A stretch of 64,000 bases of DNA from Rhodanobacteraceae bacterium (GTDB lineage: Bacteria; Pseudomonadota; Gammaproteobacteria; Xanthomonadales; Rhodanobacteraceae), in NCBI GenBank assembly GCA_027019085.1, contig JALUXG010000006.1, forward strand, positions 35,050 through 99,049, in the 5' to 3' direction. The position numbers were made by a program, and so were the translations under genes. The notes under the pieces are model-generated. The model made no database searches, was not told the DNA's origin, and was given only the letters and a program-made list of their open reading frames with translations. The first letter of the stretch is position 1. The number at the start of each line of letters is the position of its first letter. This document shows positions 46,805-56,151 of the stretch, one piece after another.

Positions 46805-47272
46805 ATGCCGCGACGCATCACCGCCCGCCGCTCGCCGATCCACGGCAACGGCGTGTTCGCCCTCGCTCCGATCGCGAAGGGGGAGACGGTCATCCAGTAC
46901 AAGGGTCGTCTGATTACCCATGCCCAGGCGGACCGGCTCTACGGTGACGGCGCCGACACCGGGCACACGTTCCTGTTCACGCTCAACGAACGCTACATCG
47001 TCGATGCCAACCAGGGTGGCAATACGGCACGCTGGATCAATCACAGTTGCGAACCCAACTGCGAGGCGGCGATCGAGGAAGACGATGATGGCGATCCGCG
47101 ACGTGACCGGGTGCTGATCCAGGCGATCCGTGACATCGCTCCCGGCGAGGAGCTGACCTACAACTACGGCATCGTGCTCGATGTGCCGCATACGGCGAAG
47201 ATGAAGAAGCTGTGGGCGTGCCGATGCGGTTCCCCGCGTTGCACCGGGACCTTGTTGCAACCCAAGCGATAA
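46805..47272 (+). CDS. SET-domain protein lysine methyltransferase-like
   Basis: 155 aa, a compact SET domain with a post-SET zinc motif. Visible: ARRSPIHGNGVFALAPI, ARWINHSCEPNCEA (SAM/substrate NHSC), ELTYNYG, and CRCGSPRCTGTL (post-SET cysteines). These features predict SAM-dependent lysine methylation of a protein, but bacterial targets are largely unknown. ATG 46805 is used; a TTG 21 nt upstream is rejected. It lies 79 nt before the GreB-type gene. Confidence 0.9.
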   Translation: MPRRITARRSPIHGNGVFALAPIAKGETVIQYKGRLITHAQADRLYGDGADTGHTFLFTLNERYIVDANQGGNTARWINHSCEPNCEAAIEEDDDGDPRRDRVLIQAIRDIAPGEELTYNYGIVLDVPHTAKMKKLWACRCGSPRCTGTLLQPKR

Positions 47273-47351
47273 GCGCCGGCAAGGAATGCTCCGGGACGCT
47301 TTGCGCGGTATCGGCCTTGAATCCGCGTCCTGACGGCGTCATGTTGTCAGC

Positions 47352-47849
47352 ATGAGCCGCGCATTCGTCAAGGAGTCGGACAACCCGGTCGGCAGCGATC
47401 TGCCGGACCGGCCGATCAGTCCCCACCCCAACTACGTCACGCCCACCGGCATGGCGCAGCTTCGGGCGCGACTGCAGGACGCGCGTGCTCGCAAGCAGGC
47501 CCTGGAGAAGTCCGGCGGCGACCTGGAATCGGCCGAGGCCTTGCGCGCCCTGGGTCGCGACCTGCGCTGGCTCGAAGCCCGCGTCGCCAGTGCGCGGGTG
47601 ATCGACCCGCATGGCCAGCCGCGCGACCGGGTGGCCTTCGGGGCCATTGTCACGGTGGCCGACGAGTCCGGGGAGCACATCTATCGCATCGTTGGCGAAG
47701 ACGAGGCCGACGTCGAGCATGGTCGGGTCAGCTACGTGTCCCCTCTCGCCCGGGCGCTGCTGGGTGCAAAACCGGGGGACGAGGTTACCTGGCAGCGCCC
47801 GGCGGGCGACTGCAGCATCGAAATCCTGTCGGTCCGATACGACGGTTAG
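47352..47849 (+). CDS. greB: GreA/GreB family transcription elongation factor
   Basis: Rescues backtracked RNA polymerase by stimulating transcript cleavage. 165 aa. N-terminal coiled coil with acidic tip near GGDLESAEAL (residues about 50-65) and C-terminal FKBP-like domain with VTVADESGEHIYRIVGEDEADVEHGRVSYVSPLARALLG. The leader PLDRPISPHPNYVTP-type start resembles xanthomonad GreB. The GreB subtype is inferred. Confidence 0.85.
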   Translation: MSRAFVKESDNPVGSDLPDRPISPHPNYVTPTGMAQLRARLQDARARKQALEKSGGDLESAEALRALGRDLRWLEARVASARVIDPHGQPRDRVAFGAIVTVADESGEHIYRIVGEDEADVEHGRVSYVSPLARALLGAKPGDEVTWQRPAGDCSIEILSVRYDG

Positions 47850-47895
47850 GGGATCGGCAGGTGCCCGTCCGGTCGAGCGATGGACCGTGGCGCCG

Positions 47896-48243
47896 TCAGT
47901 GACTGGTAATGCGGTATCCCAGCATCAGGCGGATCTTGTCGCCGGTTTTCAGCCCCTTGATCGAAGGCGGCGGGAAATGCACCACCAGGTCCATCCCCAG
48001 CGACTTCAGGTGTACCACGCCCGTGGCGTGATCGACCGCCGTCACGGTGCCCGGCATGCCGTGCATGCCTTTCATTTTCCCGTGCATGCCCATGGACTTG
48101 TGCATGGACATGTCGTGTTTTTCCTGATGCGCAAGTTTCATGCTGGTGGGTGGTGTTTGTGGCGGGGTGAACGCCCATGCCGTACTGGCAAGCGCCAGCA
48201 GCGCGATGCTCAGGGCCGAACGACGAAAGTTGCGTGTATTCAT
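47896..48243 (-). CDS. Met/His-rich periplasmic protein, CusF-like
   Basis: 115 aa. Signal peptide ending STAWAF, then a Met/His-rich metal-binding-like segment (HDMSMHKSMGMHGKMKGMHG, residues about 46-65) and a small beta-barrel resembling CusF (GTVTAVDHATGVVHLKSLG, LKTGDKIRLMLGYRI). The likely ligand is copper or silver, but the CusF His/Met/Trp set is not clearly present. GGAG lies 7 nt before ATG 48243. It follows the EF-G paralogue after 49 nt on the same strand. Confidence 0.8.
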   Translation of the reverse strand: MNTRNFRRSALSIALLALASTAWAFTPPQTPPTSMKLAHQEKHDMSMHKSMGMHGKMKGMHGMPGTVTAVDHATGVVHLKSLGMDLVVHFPPPSIKGLKTGDKIRLMLGYRITSH

Positions 48244-48292
48244 GGTCATGCTCCTGGTCTCGGGTGTGCGGGCGCGTATACGCCCAGTCGGG

Positions 48293-50344
48293 TCAGACGG
48301 CCTCGGCCTGGGGGTGCCAGTCCTGGGCCAGTTTCTTCTGTACCGGTTGCGGTACCGGCTCATAGTGACTCATTTCCATGCTGTAGCGGCCCTGGCCGCC
48401 GGTCATGGACTTGAGGTCGGTCTGGAAGTCGGTCAGTTCGGCCAGCGGCACCTGGGCACGGATCACCAGTTCGCCGCCACGCAGCACGTCGGTACCCATG
48501 ATGCGCGCGCGCCTGATGGCCAGCGATCCGGTCACGTCACCCACGCTGGTTTCGGGGATCGTGGCCTCGAGATCGACGATGGGCTCGAGGACCAGGGGCG
48601 TGGCGCGGGTCACGGCGTCAAGAAAGGCCTTGCGTCCTGCCGTGACGAACGCGATTTCCTTGGAATCGACCGGATGGTGCTTGCCGTCATGCACGACGAC
48701 GCGGACATCCTGCATGGGATAGCCGGCGACCGCGCCGGTTTCCATGGCCTGCAGCACGCCCTTTTCGATGGCGGGCAGGAAGCTTCCGGGTATGGAACCT
48801 CCCTTGACCTGGTCGACGAACTCGAATCCCGCACCGCGTTGCAACGGTTCGACGCGAAGGAAGACCTCGCCGAACTGCCCGGCGCCGCCGGTCTGTTTCT
48901 TGTGCCGATGATGGCCTTCGGCGGGCATGCTGATGGTCTCGCGGTAGGCAATGCGTGGCGTACGCGTGATCACATCCACGCCATAACGCTGTTTCATGCG
49001 CGTGAGCACGGTTTTCAGGTGCATGTCGCCCAGCCCGCGCAGCACGGTTTCATTGAGTTCCTTGTGATGTTCCACACGCAGGCAGGGGTCTTCCTCGCAC
49101 AGGCGCTGCAACGACTGTGACAGTTTCTGTTCCTGCCCCTTGTGTGCAGGTTCCAGTGCCAGCGAGAACATCGGTTGCGGCAGTTCCAGCGGTGCCAGGT
49201 GGATGTGCTGGTCGGCGGCAGCATCGTGCAGTACGGCATCGAAATGGATCTCGTCGACCTTGGCCACCGCCGCGATCTCGCCCGGACCGGCCTGCTCGAT
49301 CTCGATGTGCTCCTTGCCCTGCAGGCGGAACAGGTGGCTTACCTTGAACGGCTTGCGCCCGTCATCGACGTAAAGCTGGGAGTCGCGCCGGATGGTGCCC
49401 TGGTGCACGCGGAATACGCTCATCTTTCCCACGAACGGATCATTGATGATCTTGAACACGTCGGCGAGGACGTGCCGGTCCGGATCGGCAGCCGTGGCGA
49501 CCGGCTCGTCGCGTCCGTCCACCCGGCGCAGGAACGGCGGCGGGTTGCCTTCGGCCGGACTGGGAAGCAGGCGCACGGCCAGGTCCAGCAATTCGCGCAC
49601 ACCTGCACCGGTGCGCGCGGAGACGAAGCAGATCGGGACCAGGTGGGCTTCGCGCAGGCACTGTTCGAAAGCGTCATGCAGTTCCTGGCGCCCCAGCCTG
49701 GCTTCGCCATCGTCGAGATAGTGCGCCATCACCGATTCGTCGATCTCCACCACCTGGTCGAGGATCTGGCGGTGGGCGTGGGCGAGCGAGGAGAAATCGG
49801 TTTTGCCCTGGTCGTGGAAAAAGCAGTCCAGGACTTTCGTTGCCCCTTCGGCGGGAAGGTTGACCGGCAGGCATGCGTTGCCGAACTCCTCGCGCAGGGC
49901 GGCCACGAGGGCCTCCAGGTCGCCGGCCGGAATCTTGTCGATGCCATTGACCACCAGCATGCGCGCCAGCCGGCGCTGGCCGGCATGTTGCATCATGCGC
50001 CGGGTGCCGTGCTCTATGCCGGCTGCCGCGTCGACCACCACGGCAAGGGTCTCGACCGCATTCATGGCTGCGAGCGCGGGACCGCGAAAGTCGGCATAGC
50101 CTGGCGTGTCGATCCACTGCATGCGGCAATCGCCGACGGTCACGCTGGCCAGGGCGGTGTCGATGGAATGTTTGTGCTCGCGCTCCAGCGGATCGAAGTC
50201 GGATACGGTATCGCCGCGTTCGATGGTGCCTGCCACGGGTAGCGCTGCGCCGGCAAGCAACAGGGCTTCGAGAAGGGTGGTTTTGCCGGCGCCGGCGTGG
50301 CCGGCCAGGGCGATGTTGCGGATCTGTTCGTGTGCATGGGACAT
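48293..50344 (-). CDS. elongation factor G-like protein (EF-G paralogue)
   Basis: 683-aa translational GTPase of the EF-G-like subgroup, distinct from the main FusA. P-loop GHAGAGKTTLLEALLL, switch segment DPLEREHKHSIDTAL in place of ERGITI, DTPGYADF, and a G4 motif VVNGIDK where NKxD is usual; then domain II and the C-terminal domains (TPRIAYRETI, GAGQFGEVFLRVEP). GGAGG lies 5 nt before ATG 50344. Role unknown. Confidence 0.9.
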   Translation of the reverse strand: MSHAHEQIRNIALAGHAGAGKTTLLEALLLAGAALPVAGTIERGDTVSDFDPLEREHKHSIDTALASVTVGDCRMQWIDTPGYADFRGPALAAMNAVETLAVVVDAAAGIEHGTRRMMQHAGQRRLARMLVVNGIDKIPAGDLEALVAALREEFGNACLPVNLPAEGATKVLDCFFHDQGKTDFSSLAHAHRQILDQVVEIDESVMAHYLDDGEARLGRQELHDAFEQCLREAHLVPICFVSARTGAGVRELLDLAVRLLPSPAEGNPPPFLRRVDGRDEPVATAADPDRHVLADVFKIINDPFVGKMSVFRVHQGTIRRDSQLYVDDGRKPFKVSHLFRLQGKEHIEIEQAGPGEIAAVAKVDEIHFDAVLHDAAADQHIHLAPLELPQPMFSLALEPAHKGQEQKLSQSLQRLCEEDPCLRVEHHKELNETVLRGLGDMHLKTVLTRMKQRYGVDVITRTPRIAYRETISMPAEGHHRHKKQTGGAGQFGEVFLRVEPLQRGAGFEFVDQVKGGSIPGSFLPAIEKGVLQAMETGAVAGYPMQDVRVVVHDGKHHPVDSKEIAFVTAGRKAFLDAVTRATPLVLEPIVDLEATIPETSVGDVTGSLAIRRARIMGTDVLRGGELVIRAQVPLAELTDFQTDLKSMTGGQGRYSMEMSHYEPVPQPVQKKLAQDWHPQAEAV

Positions 50345-50716
50345 GAAAGCCTCCTTCGCCATGAAGGGGCTGCCCCGGCGTTTCACGGGACAACCCTAGA
50401 GGCCGTCATGGTCGTCCGCTTGGGAACGCTGGCCGCCAGGCGCGGTGCGCAGGCGGGCGGTCATGGCGGGTAGTGACTCCCTGAACGGGTATGTGCGGAC
50501 TGTATCCATGCCCTGGCATGCAAGGCCTGCAGAACCGGTGATATCCGTACAAACGGGTTCAGCGGACCCCTAGCCTTGCGGTTTTGCATGTCCAGGTCAA
50601 GCGGCGTGCGCAACGCATGGGGCCGGCATCGGTTGACAGCAGGTGGATCGGGGTTAAGAGGCAATTCAAGCGGCATGGGGAGAATACGGGCCGAACATCC
50701 GCAAAGGAGCCATGTC
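50345..50716. other. 372-nt intergenic region between EF-G paralogue and glycine-zipper gene
   Basis: Divergent upstream regions of the two genes. A TTGACA at 50633 with a weak -10 is described separately. No ORF with natural composition or recognised product was found. Confidence 0.6.
50633..50660 (+). promoter_or_regulatory. candidate promoter of the glycine-zipper gene
   Basis: TTGACA (50633-50638), 16-nt spacer, then TAAGAG (50655-50660), about 57 nt before the ATG. The -35 is perfect, the -10 poor. Confidence 0.4.
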
Positions 50717-51259
50717 ATGAAACGACTCACCATCATTGCCATCGTGATGCTGTGCCTGGCCATGGCCGCAACGGCTGGTGCACATCCACCCTGGGCGCGG
50801 GGTGATCGCGACGGACGCATCGCCTACGCCCGGGTCATGGACGTGCGCCCCGTGTTCCGTCCCGTGTACGAGAGGCGCCGCGAATGCCGCAACTACCAGA
50901 TTGGTGTGCGGGAAACCGCAGGACCTGATCGCGCCGCCGGCACCGTGCTCGGTGCCGTGGTCGGCGGCCTGTTGGGCAATACCATCGGCAAGGGTGATGG
51001 GCGCAGGGCGGCAACCGTGGCCGGTGCGGTGATCGGCGGTGCGGTGGGCAACCGGGTGACGTCGGCCAATGCCCATGACGAAGTGCAGCCGGTGTATCGG
51101 GAGCGCTGCCGGGTACGCATGCAGCCCGCCGGGCGCGAGGTGGTGGCCTACGTGGTCCGCTATCGCTACCAGGGCCGGATCTACCGTACCCGCATGGATC
51201 ATGATCCTGGCCGCTGGATGCGGGTCCAGGTCGAGGATCGCGTCTACCCTGCCGAGTAA
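50717..51259 (+). CDS. glycine-zipper 2TM-domain surface protein
   Basis: 180 aa. Signal peptide ending TAGAHPP; a glycine zipper (about residues 75-115: AGTVLGAVVGGLLGNTIG and AGAVIGGAVGNRV), then a basic Arg/Tyr-rich C-terminal domain. Belongs to the Rickettsia 17-kDa antigen-like group; no lipobox cysteine is seen, so it may be periplasmic or membrane-associated. AAAGGAG lies 9 nt before ATG 50717. Confidence 0.88.
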   Translation: MKRLTIIAIVMLCLAMAATAGAHPPWARGDRDGRIAYARVMDVRPVFRPVYERRRECRNYQIGVRETAGPDRAAGTVLGAVVGGLLGNTIGKGDGRRAATVAGAVIGGAVGNRVTSANAHDEVQPVYRERCRVRMQPAGREVVAYVVRYRYQGRIYRTRMDHDPGRWMRVQVEDRVYPAE

Positions 51260-51549
51260 GTCCTCTGCGGGCTGCAGTCGACGGGAACTCGCCTGCGAGC
51301 GTGAACTCCAATCCCTGGCAGCCAGCGCGGCCGGACCGGTGTCCGGTCGCGCTTTTGCATGCGCTTGCCTTTCCGGGGAACAGACGGCACCGGGACGACG
51401 GGTATCATGGCCTTCGCGCAGCACAGGACAGCGACCGGATCGCCGTGTGCTGCCTACCCGTGAACGATGACCAGCATGCACGAAGCCTATACCGCCAATG
51501 ATGGATACGTGCCAGGCCCGGGGTCAGGGGTGGCTGGCGGGTGGGGTGC

Positions 51550-53226
51550 ATGAACAGTCTCGGGTATATCCACACGCCGATTGCCGAGCATCACCGCTGG
51601 GCGCCGTATTCACGCCGGTCAATCGGCATCGGCCAGGGCAGTGCGGACCGCGCGGCCCGGCTCATGCTGCATCAGATGCGCTGGCGCAAACCGCCGCGCC
51701 GGCCGCTACTGGCCCTGGTGTCGGGACTGGTGACGATCCTCGTGCACCTGCTGGGACTTGCCGCCATGCTTCTGGTGCGCCCCCCCTTGCCGCCACCGCC
51801 ACCGTCGACCGCCGGTGCAGGGCAGGCCATCGAGGTGCGTTTCATCGCGAGCAGTCCCGCGCCGCCAGCGCCGCCACCGATACCGTCGTTGTTGCCCTTG
51901 CCGGCCAGCCGGCAGTCCGCCAGGGCCCAGGCCGGACCCATGCATCCTCCCTCGAAGGCGCCGCGGCTGGCGCCCGTCCCGGTGCCGCCAATGCGTCCAC
52001 TCACGCAAGTGCCACCGTCGGCCACGCCACGCCTGCACATCGTGGTGCCACACGCGCCGGCGGTCGCTGCGGTCGCGCCTGTCAAGGCCGCTTTCCGTAC
52101 GGTCCTGCCCAAAGTGTCGTTCAATGCCTTGCCGGCCAAACCGGTGCTCGAGTCCTCGCCGATGGCCATTGCGGTGCCGCGCCCGACGGTACGGCCGGTC
52201 GGGAACGTGGCCATTCCCAAGGCGGAACTGCCCGAGCTGCCAAGGCCTTCCGTGCACATCGGGCCGGAACCGATTGCATTGCAACAGCCCAGGCCGGTTC
52301 CCAGGCAACAGGACGTTACCACGGCCAGGATCGCCCCGGTATCGCCGACCCCTGTGCCCTCAGTCGACCTGCCGGTACCGGAGATCGCATCGCGGCCTCC
52401 CGTCGTGTCGCAGGTCAAGGTGCCGGTGAACCGGTCGCTGGTTGCGCAGACTGTGGCCGATGTGGCCGTGGCCCGTCCTGCCAGCGTAAATGCACCGGCC
52501 GCCGCCGCTGCGCCACTGGCAGCCGACACGGTGCGTATCGAGCCCCCGTCGGGTTCGGGACGCGTGCAGGTTGTGGCCACGGCAGCCACGCTCGCCCGGG
52601 TTTCCAGCGTGCATGTGCCGCCGAAGGCCAGCACGGTGCGTCCGGCGCGGGTGACATCGGTGGCGTTCCCGTCGGCGACCAGCTGGGCACGGCAGGACGA
52701 CACCTTTGCCCCGGCCCGTCGGTCCGCGGGTCCTGCCGGCAGCCCCACGCCCAGGAACAGGAAAGTGCCTGCGTACATCCAGCGCCAGCCGCGCGGCAAC
52801 TCGGATGTGATGACCCGCCAGTACCGCGGTTTCCACTACAAGCACACCCTGTTCGAGCAGTACTGGGCGCCCGCCAACCAGGACCTGCTCACTTCGATGC
52901 TGCAGGATCTGGTCGATGCCCTGAGTTTTCGCAAGACTTTCGACCTGGGGCACGGCGTGCGCATCCATTGTGGAGGCTGGTTGCTGGGCTTCGGTTGTGG
53001 CGGCGACCCGCCCCAGCCGCCCTCGGACATGGGCGACGATCCGCGGCTGAACATGGCGCCGCCAAAGCCCCTGGTTCCGGTACAGCCCTCCACTGTTGCA
53101 CCGCCACCGTTGCCGGCGCCGGCCTCAAGCCGTCGAGATGTGTTGTGCGAGACCGCACGCGTGGCTGGCGGACCGTTGCCGCCGCAGTGCGCCGGTTCGA
53201 ACGTGAGGCAGGGCAAGGGGCCGTAG
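51550..53226 (+). CDS. proline-rich membrane-anchored protein, TonB-like layout
   Basis: 558 aa, not recognised. One membrane helix near residues 50-72 (ALVSGLVTILVHLLGLAAML) after a basic stretch RWRKPPRRP, then about 330 residues rich in Pro/Ala/Val (residues about 75-400) and a more normal C-terminal region (about 400-520: YRGFHYKHTLFEQYWAP, CGGWLLGFGCGG), ending with more Pro. The anchor-plus-spacer layout resembles TonB or TolA but no TonB C-terminal domain is seen. Start 51550 follows a G-rich stretch; ATG 51664 just before the helix is an alternative. Confidence 0.7.
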   Translation: MNSLGYIHTPIAEHHRWAPYSRRSIGIGQGSADRAARLMLHQMRWRKPPRRPLLALVSGLVTILVHLLGLAAMLLVRPPLPPPPPSTAGAGQAIEVRFIASSPAPPAPPPIPSLLPLPASRQSARAQAGPMHPPSKAPRLAPVPVPPMRPLTQVPPSATPRLHIVVPHAPAVAAVAPVKAAFRTVLPKVSFNALPAKPVLESSPMAIAVPRPTVRPVGNVAIPKAELPELPRPSVHIGPEPIALQQPRPVPRQQDVTTARIAPVSPTPVPSVDLPVPEIASRPPVVSQVKVPVNRSLVAQTVADVAVARPASVNAPAAAAAPLAADTVRIEPPSGSGRVQVVATAATLARVSSVHVPPKASTVRPARVTSVAFPSATSWARQDDTFAPARRSAGPAGSPTPRNRKVPAYIQRQPRGNSDVMTRQYRGFHYKHTLFEQYWAPANQDLLTSMLQDLVDALSFRKTFDLGHGVRIHCGGWLLGFGCGGDPPQPPSDMGDDPRLNMAPPKPLVPVQPSTVAPPPLPAPASSRRDVLCETARVAGGPLPPQCAGSNVRQGKGP

Positions 53227-53309
53227 CCGCGCTGGACCGGTCCGTCCCGATGGCAGGAAACATGCCATGCGGCATGTGTGTCCGGCACCGGCGGGCCATC
53301 CGGGCGCGC

Positions 53310-55568
53310 TCAGATTTTTCGCAGCAGCTCCGGCATCAGCGGCAGGCGGCGGACGTGGATCGTGGTAGCCGCTTCCACCGCACTGGCCAGTGCCGGCGCC
53401 GCTGAAGGCATGGCCAGCGTGCTGGCCCCGGTGGGCGCTTCCGTAGAGGAGACGACGATGACCTCGACCTCGCGCGGCAGCTGTGCCATGCGTGCCAGGG
53501 GGTAGTCCGACAGGCTGGTTTCGGCCACGCGGCCGTTTTCCAGGTGAATGGCCTGGCCCAGTGCGGTGGAGATGCCGTCCAGGGTTGCGCCGGTCACCTG
53601 GGCGTGGAGTCCCAGCGGGTTGACCACCCGACCGACGTCGACGGCACACACGGCGCGGTGGATGCGCAGGGCATTGCCGTGTACCGACACTTCGAAGGCG
53701 TGCGCGCAATAGGCACCCAGCATGGCATGGAAGGCGATGCCCAGACCGTGGCCATTGTTGCGGCGGAGCGTCCAGCCGATGCGATCGGCTGCCTGCTGCA
53801 GGACGTTGGCCAGGCGTGCGGTATCCAGTGGGCCGTTGTTGGCGTCCGGCAGGAGCTGTGGTGCACCGAGCAGTTCCATCCTCAGCTGCAGTCGGTCGCG
53901 ATGCATCTGCCGGGCGATCTCGTCGATGAACATCTGCGTCGCGAACGCATCGACCACGTGATGGCCGCCGCGGCTGGGGCCGCGTGGTAGCGGGCTGTCC
54001 AGTTCGAACCACGCGGCGCTGTAGTGGGGCACCAGGCCCGCGGGCAGGGCGTTCGGATCGCATTCGGACTGCCACAGACTGTCGGCGGGGACCTCGCGGC
54101 CGGCAAGCGCCGATGCACTGGCCTTGCGCACGTTCCAGCCGATGATGCGGCGGCGGCGGTCCAGCAGCGCCTGCATGCGGTGAATCGCGGCGGGCCGGTA
54201 GAAATCGTGCCCCAGGTCCTGGTCGCGGGTCCACAGCAGCTTGACCGGCTTGCCGACCGCCTTGGCCAGCATGACGGCTTCGGCAAGGTAATCGTGCTCG
54301 AAGCGTCGCCCGAAGCCGCCACCGGTGCGCGGCACCCGGATGTGGATCCGGCTGGGGTCCATGCCGGTCAGGCGCTGCACCACGTCGAACGCTTCCTGCG
54401 GCGATTGGGTCGGTACCACAGCCTCGACGCGGTCGGCCTCGATGCGTACCACGCAGTTCATCGGTTCGGCTGTGGCATGGGCCACATAGGGCTGCACGAA
54501 GGTGGCCTCGACACGATGTGCGGCGTGACGTGCGGTTGCATCGAAATCGCCGTACTGGCGCACAGTGTGCGTGGGCACCGACTGGCTGTGCAGCAGGGCA
54601 AGGGTCTCTTTTTCCGTGGTTTCACCCGATGGCCCGGCAGATGCCCCGGGTTTCCATGACAGCTTCACGGTGTTGCGTGCGCGCAGGGCCGACCAGGTGT
54701 CGTCGGCCAGGATCGCCACGGCATGCGCAATCGGAGTGCTGCCCAGCGGCTGCCCGGGTTCGGGTTGCAGCTGAAGGATACGACGCACGCCGGCGATGCG
54801 CAGAGCAGCCCGGGTGTCGATGCTGTCCAGCCGTCCATCCGTCCATGGGCAGTGCACGACCACGGCGGTCAGTGCTTCGGCCATGTAGGTGTCGAGCGCA
54901 AAGCGCGCCGTGCCGGTGACCATGGCGCGGGCGTCGACATCGCCGGCTGGCTGGCCGATCAGCCGGTAGCGTTCGGGCGATTTCAGGGGTGGCGGGGTGC
55001 GCGGTGGCGTCAGGCGACTGGCGGCGCGCACCAGGCTTCCATAAGACAGGCGACGGCCGTCGGGCAGCAGTACGGCACCGTCATGGGCAGACAGGCGGGA
55101 TGCAGGAATGCCCGATGCACGCGCGGCAGCTTCAATCAGCAGCCAGCGGGCCAGGGCACCGGCTTGTCGCAGATCCTGCCAGGCAGAAGGTACGCTGGTA
55201 CCGTCGCCGCTTCGCTGGTGGCCGTAGCGCCAGAGCGTGGCGCCCTTGCGACGGAACAGGTCCGGCCCCAGCTGCAGCACCTGGACATGACGCCAGTCGG
55301 CATCCAGTTCCTCGGCGATGATGCGCGGCAGCGAGGTACGCGTACCTTCGCCGCAATCGGGATCGCGCGCACCGATGATCGTGCGTCCGTCCGGCTCGAT
55401 GCGCAGGTAGGGGCCGAGCGCCGTGACATCGTCGCCGAGCAGCAGGAGCGGTACCCCGTCCACCACCTCCTGGGCGTGCAGTGTGCGCACGCCGACGACC
55501 AACGCGCCGGTGGCGCCTGCCAGCACCTTGAGGAACCGCCGTCGGCTGAGTGGGACGTGCATGCTCAT
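53310..55568 (-). CDS. molybdopterin-binding oxidoreductase large subunit (IorB/aldehyde-oxidoreductase-like)
   Basis: Large subunit of a xanthine-oxidase-family molybdenum hydroxylase, 752 aa, exported by Tat: SRRRFLKVLAGATGA near the start. Cofactor-binding motifs visible include RTGGGFGRRFEHDY and GGHHVVDAFATQMF. The catalytic Glu motif expected near the C-terminus (GVGEPG-type) reads PTGASTLAMPSAAP, with Thr in the Glu position by my alignment. The start overlaps the Fe-S subunit stop (ATGA). There is no FAD subunit gene, so electrons likely go to a cytochrome or quinone as in Ior-type enzymes. Confidence 0.88.
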   Translation of the reverse strand: MSMHVPLSRRRFLKVLAGATGALVVGVRTLHAQEVVDGVPLLLLGDDVTALGPYLRIEPDGRTIIGARDPDCGEGTRTSLPRIIAEELDADWRHVQVLQLGPDLFRRKGATLWRYGHQRSGDGTSVPSAWQDLRQAGALARWLLIEAAARASGIPASRLSAHDGAVLLPDGRRLSYGSLVRAASRLTPPRTPPPLKSPERYRLIGQPAGDVDARAMVTGTARFALDTYMAEALTAVVVHCPWTDGRLDSIDTRAALRIAGVRRILQLQPEPGQPLGSTPIAHAVAILADDTWSALRARNTVKLSWKPGASAGPSGETTEKETLALLHSQSVPTHTVRQYGDFDATARHAAHRVEATFVQPYVAHATAEPMNCVVRIEADRVEAVVPTQSPQEAFDVVQRLTGMDPSRIHIRVPRTGGGFGRRFEHDYLAEAVMLAKAVGKPVKLLWTRDQDLGHDFYRPAAIHRMQALLDRRRRIIGWNVRKASASALAGREVPADSLWQSECDPNALPAGLVPHYSAAWFELDSPLPRGPSRGGHHVVDAFATQMFIDEIARQMHRDRLQLRMELLGAPQLLPDANNGPLDTARLANVLQQAADRIGWTLRRNNGHGLGIAFHAMLGAYCAHAFEVSVHGNALRIHRAVCAVDVGRVVNPLGLHAQVTGATLDGISTALGQAIHLENGRVAETSLSDYPLARMAQLPREVEVIVVSSTEAPTGASTLAMPSAAPALASAVEAATTIHVRRLPLMPELLRKI

Positions 55569-56098
55569 GGCGTGTGCCGGTTCTGCCTGCGCATGGAAGC
55601 AGCACGCAGGATGGCGCGGCGGATGCGTGGCTGGCTGCCGCAGCGGCACAGGTTCGGCAGGGCATCGATGTCGGCATCGGTCGGCTGCGGTTTGCGTCGC
55701 AGGAGATCCGCTGCCGCCATCAGCCAGCCGGGCTGGCAGTAGCCGCACAGGATGGCGTCCTCGTCGATCCATGCCTGCTGCAATGGATGCAGCGAGCCAT
55801 CTTCCGCGGCCAGACCTTCCACGGTGGTGACCGATTGCCCGGCCAGGGTGTCCATGCTGCGTTCGCAGGCCAGCGTGCGCACGCCGTTCACCAGCACGGT
55901 GCAGGCGCCGCACAGGCCGCTGTCGCAGCCGTAGCGGGCACCGGACAGGCGCAGGGTGTCACGCAGGTACCAGAGCAGCGGCATGCCGGGGTCGCCCACG
56001 TGCACGAAGGACTGGCCATTGACGGACAGGGCGATGCCCTTGCGTGGCGGGACCTTGACCAGGTCGGCCGAATCGGCTGGATCGGGGCGTGCCTGCAT
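55565..56098 (-). CDS. (2Fe-2S)-binding small subunit of the molybdenum hydroxylase
   Basis: 177 aa. N-terminal plant-type ferredoxin cluster YGCDSGLCGACTVLVNG with the fourth Cys in LACERS, then the helical second cluster with CGYCQPGW and CRCGSQPRI. Passes electrons from molybdopterin. The stop overlaps the large subunit start by 4 nt. Confidence 0.95.
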   Translation of the reverse strand: MQARPDPADSADLVKVPPRKGIALSVNGQSFVHVGDPGMPLLWYLRDTLRLSGARYGCDSGLCGACTVLVNGVRTLACERSMDTLAGQSVTTVEGLAAEDGSLHPLQQAWIDEDAILCGYCQPGWLMAAADLLRRKPQPTDADIDALPNLCRCGSQPRIRRAILRAASMRRQNRHTP

Positions 56099-56151
56099 GA
56101 TGGAACCGGGACCATGATCAACGGAATGTCATTCTTGCAGAGTTCGGCTGC

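Noticed and set aside
51498..53405. A longer open frame in another register over the proline-rich gene
   Set aside because: It is rich in Gly, Arg and Cys with no hydrophobic anchor and no natural-looking segment; the 51550 frame has a membrane helix and a plausible C-terminal part.
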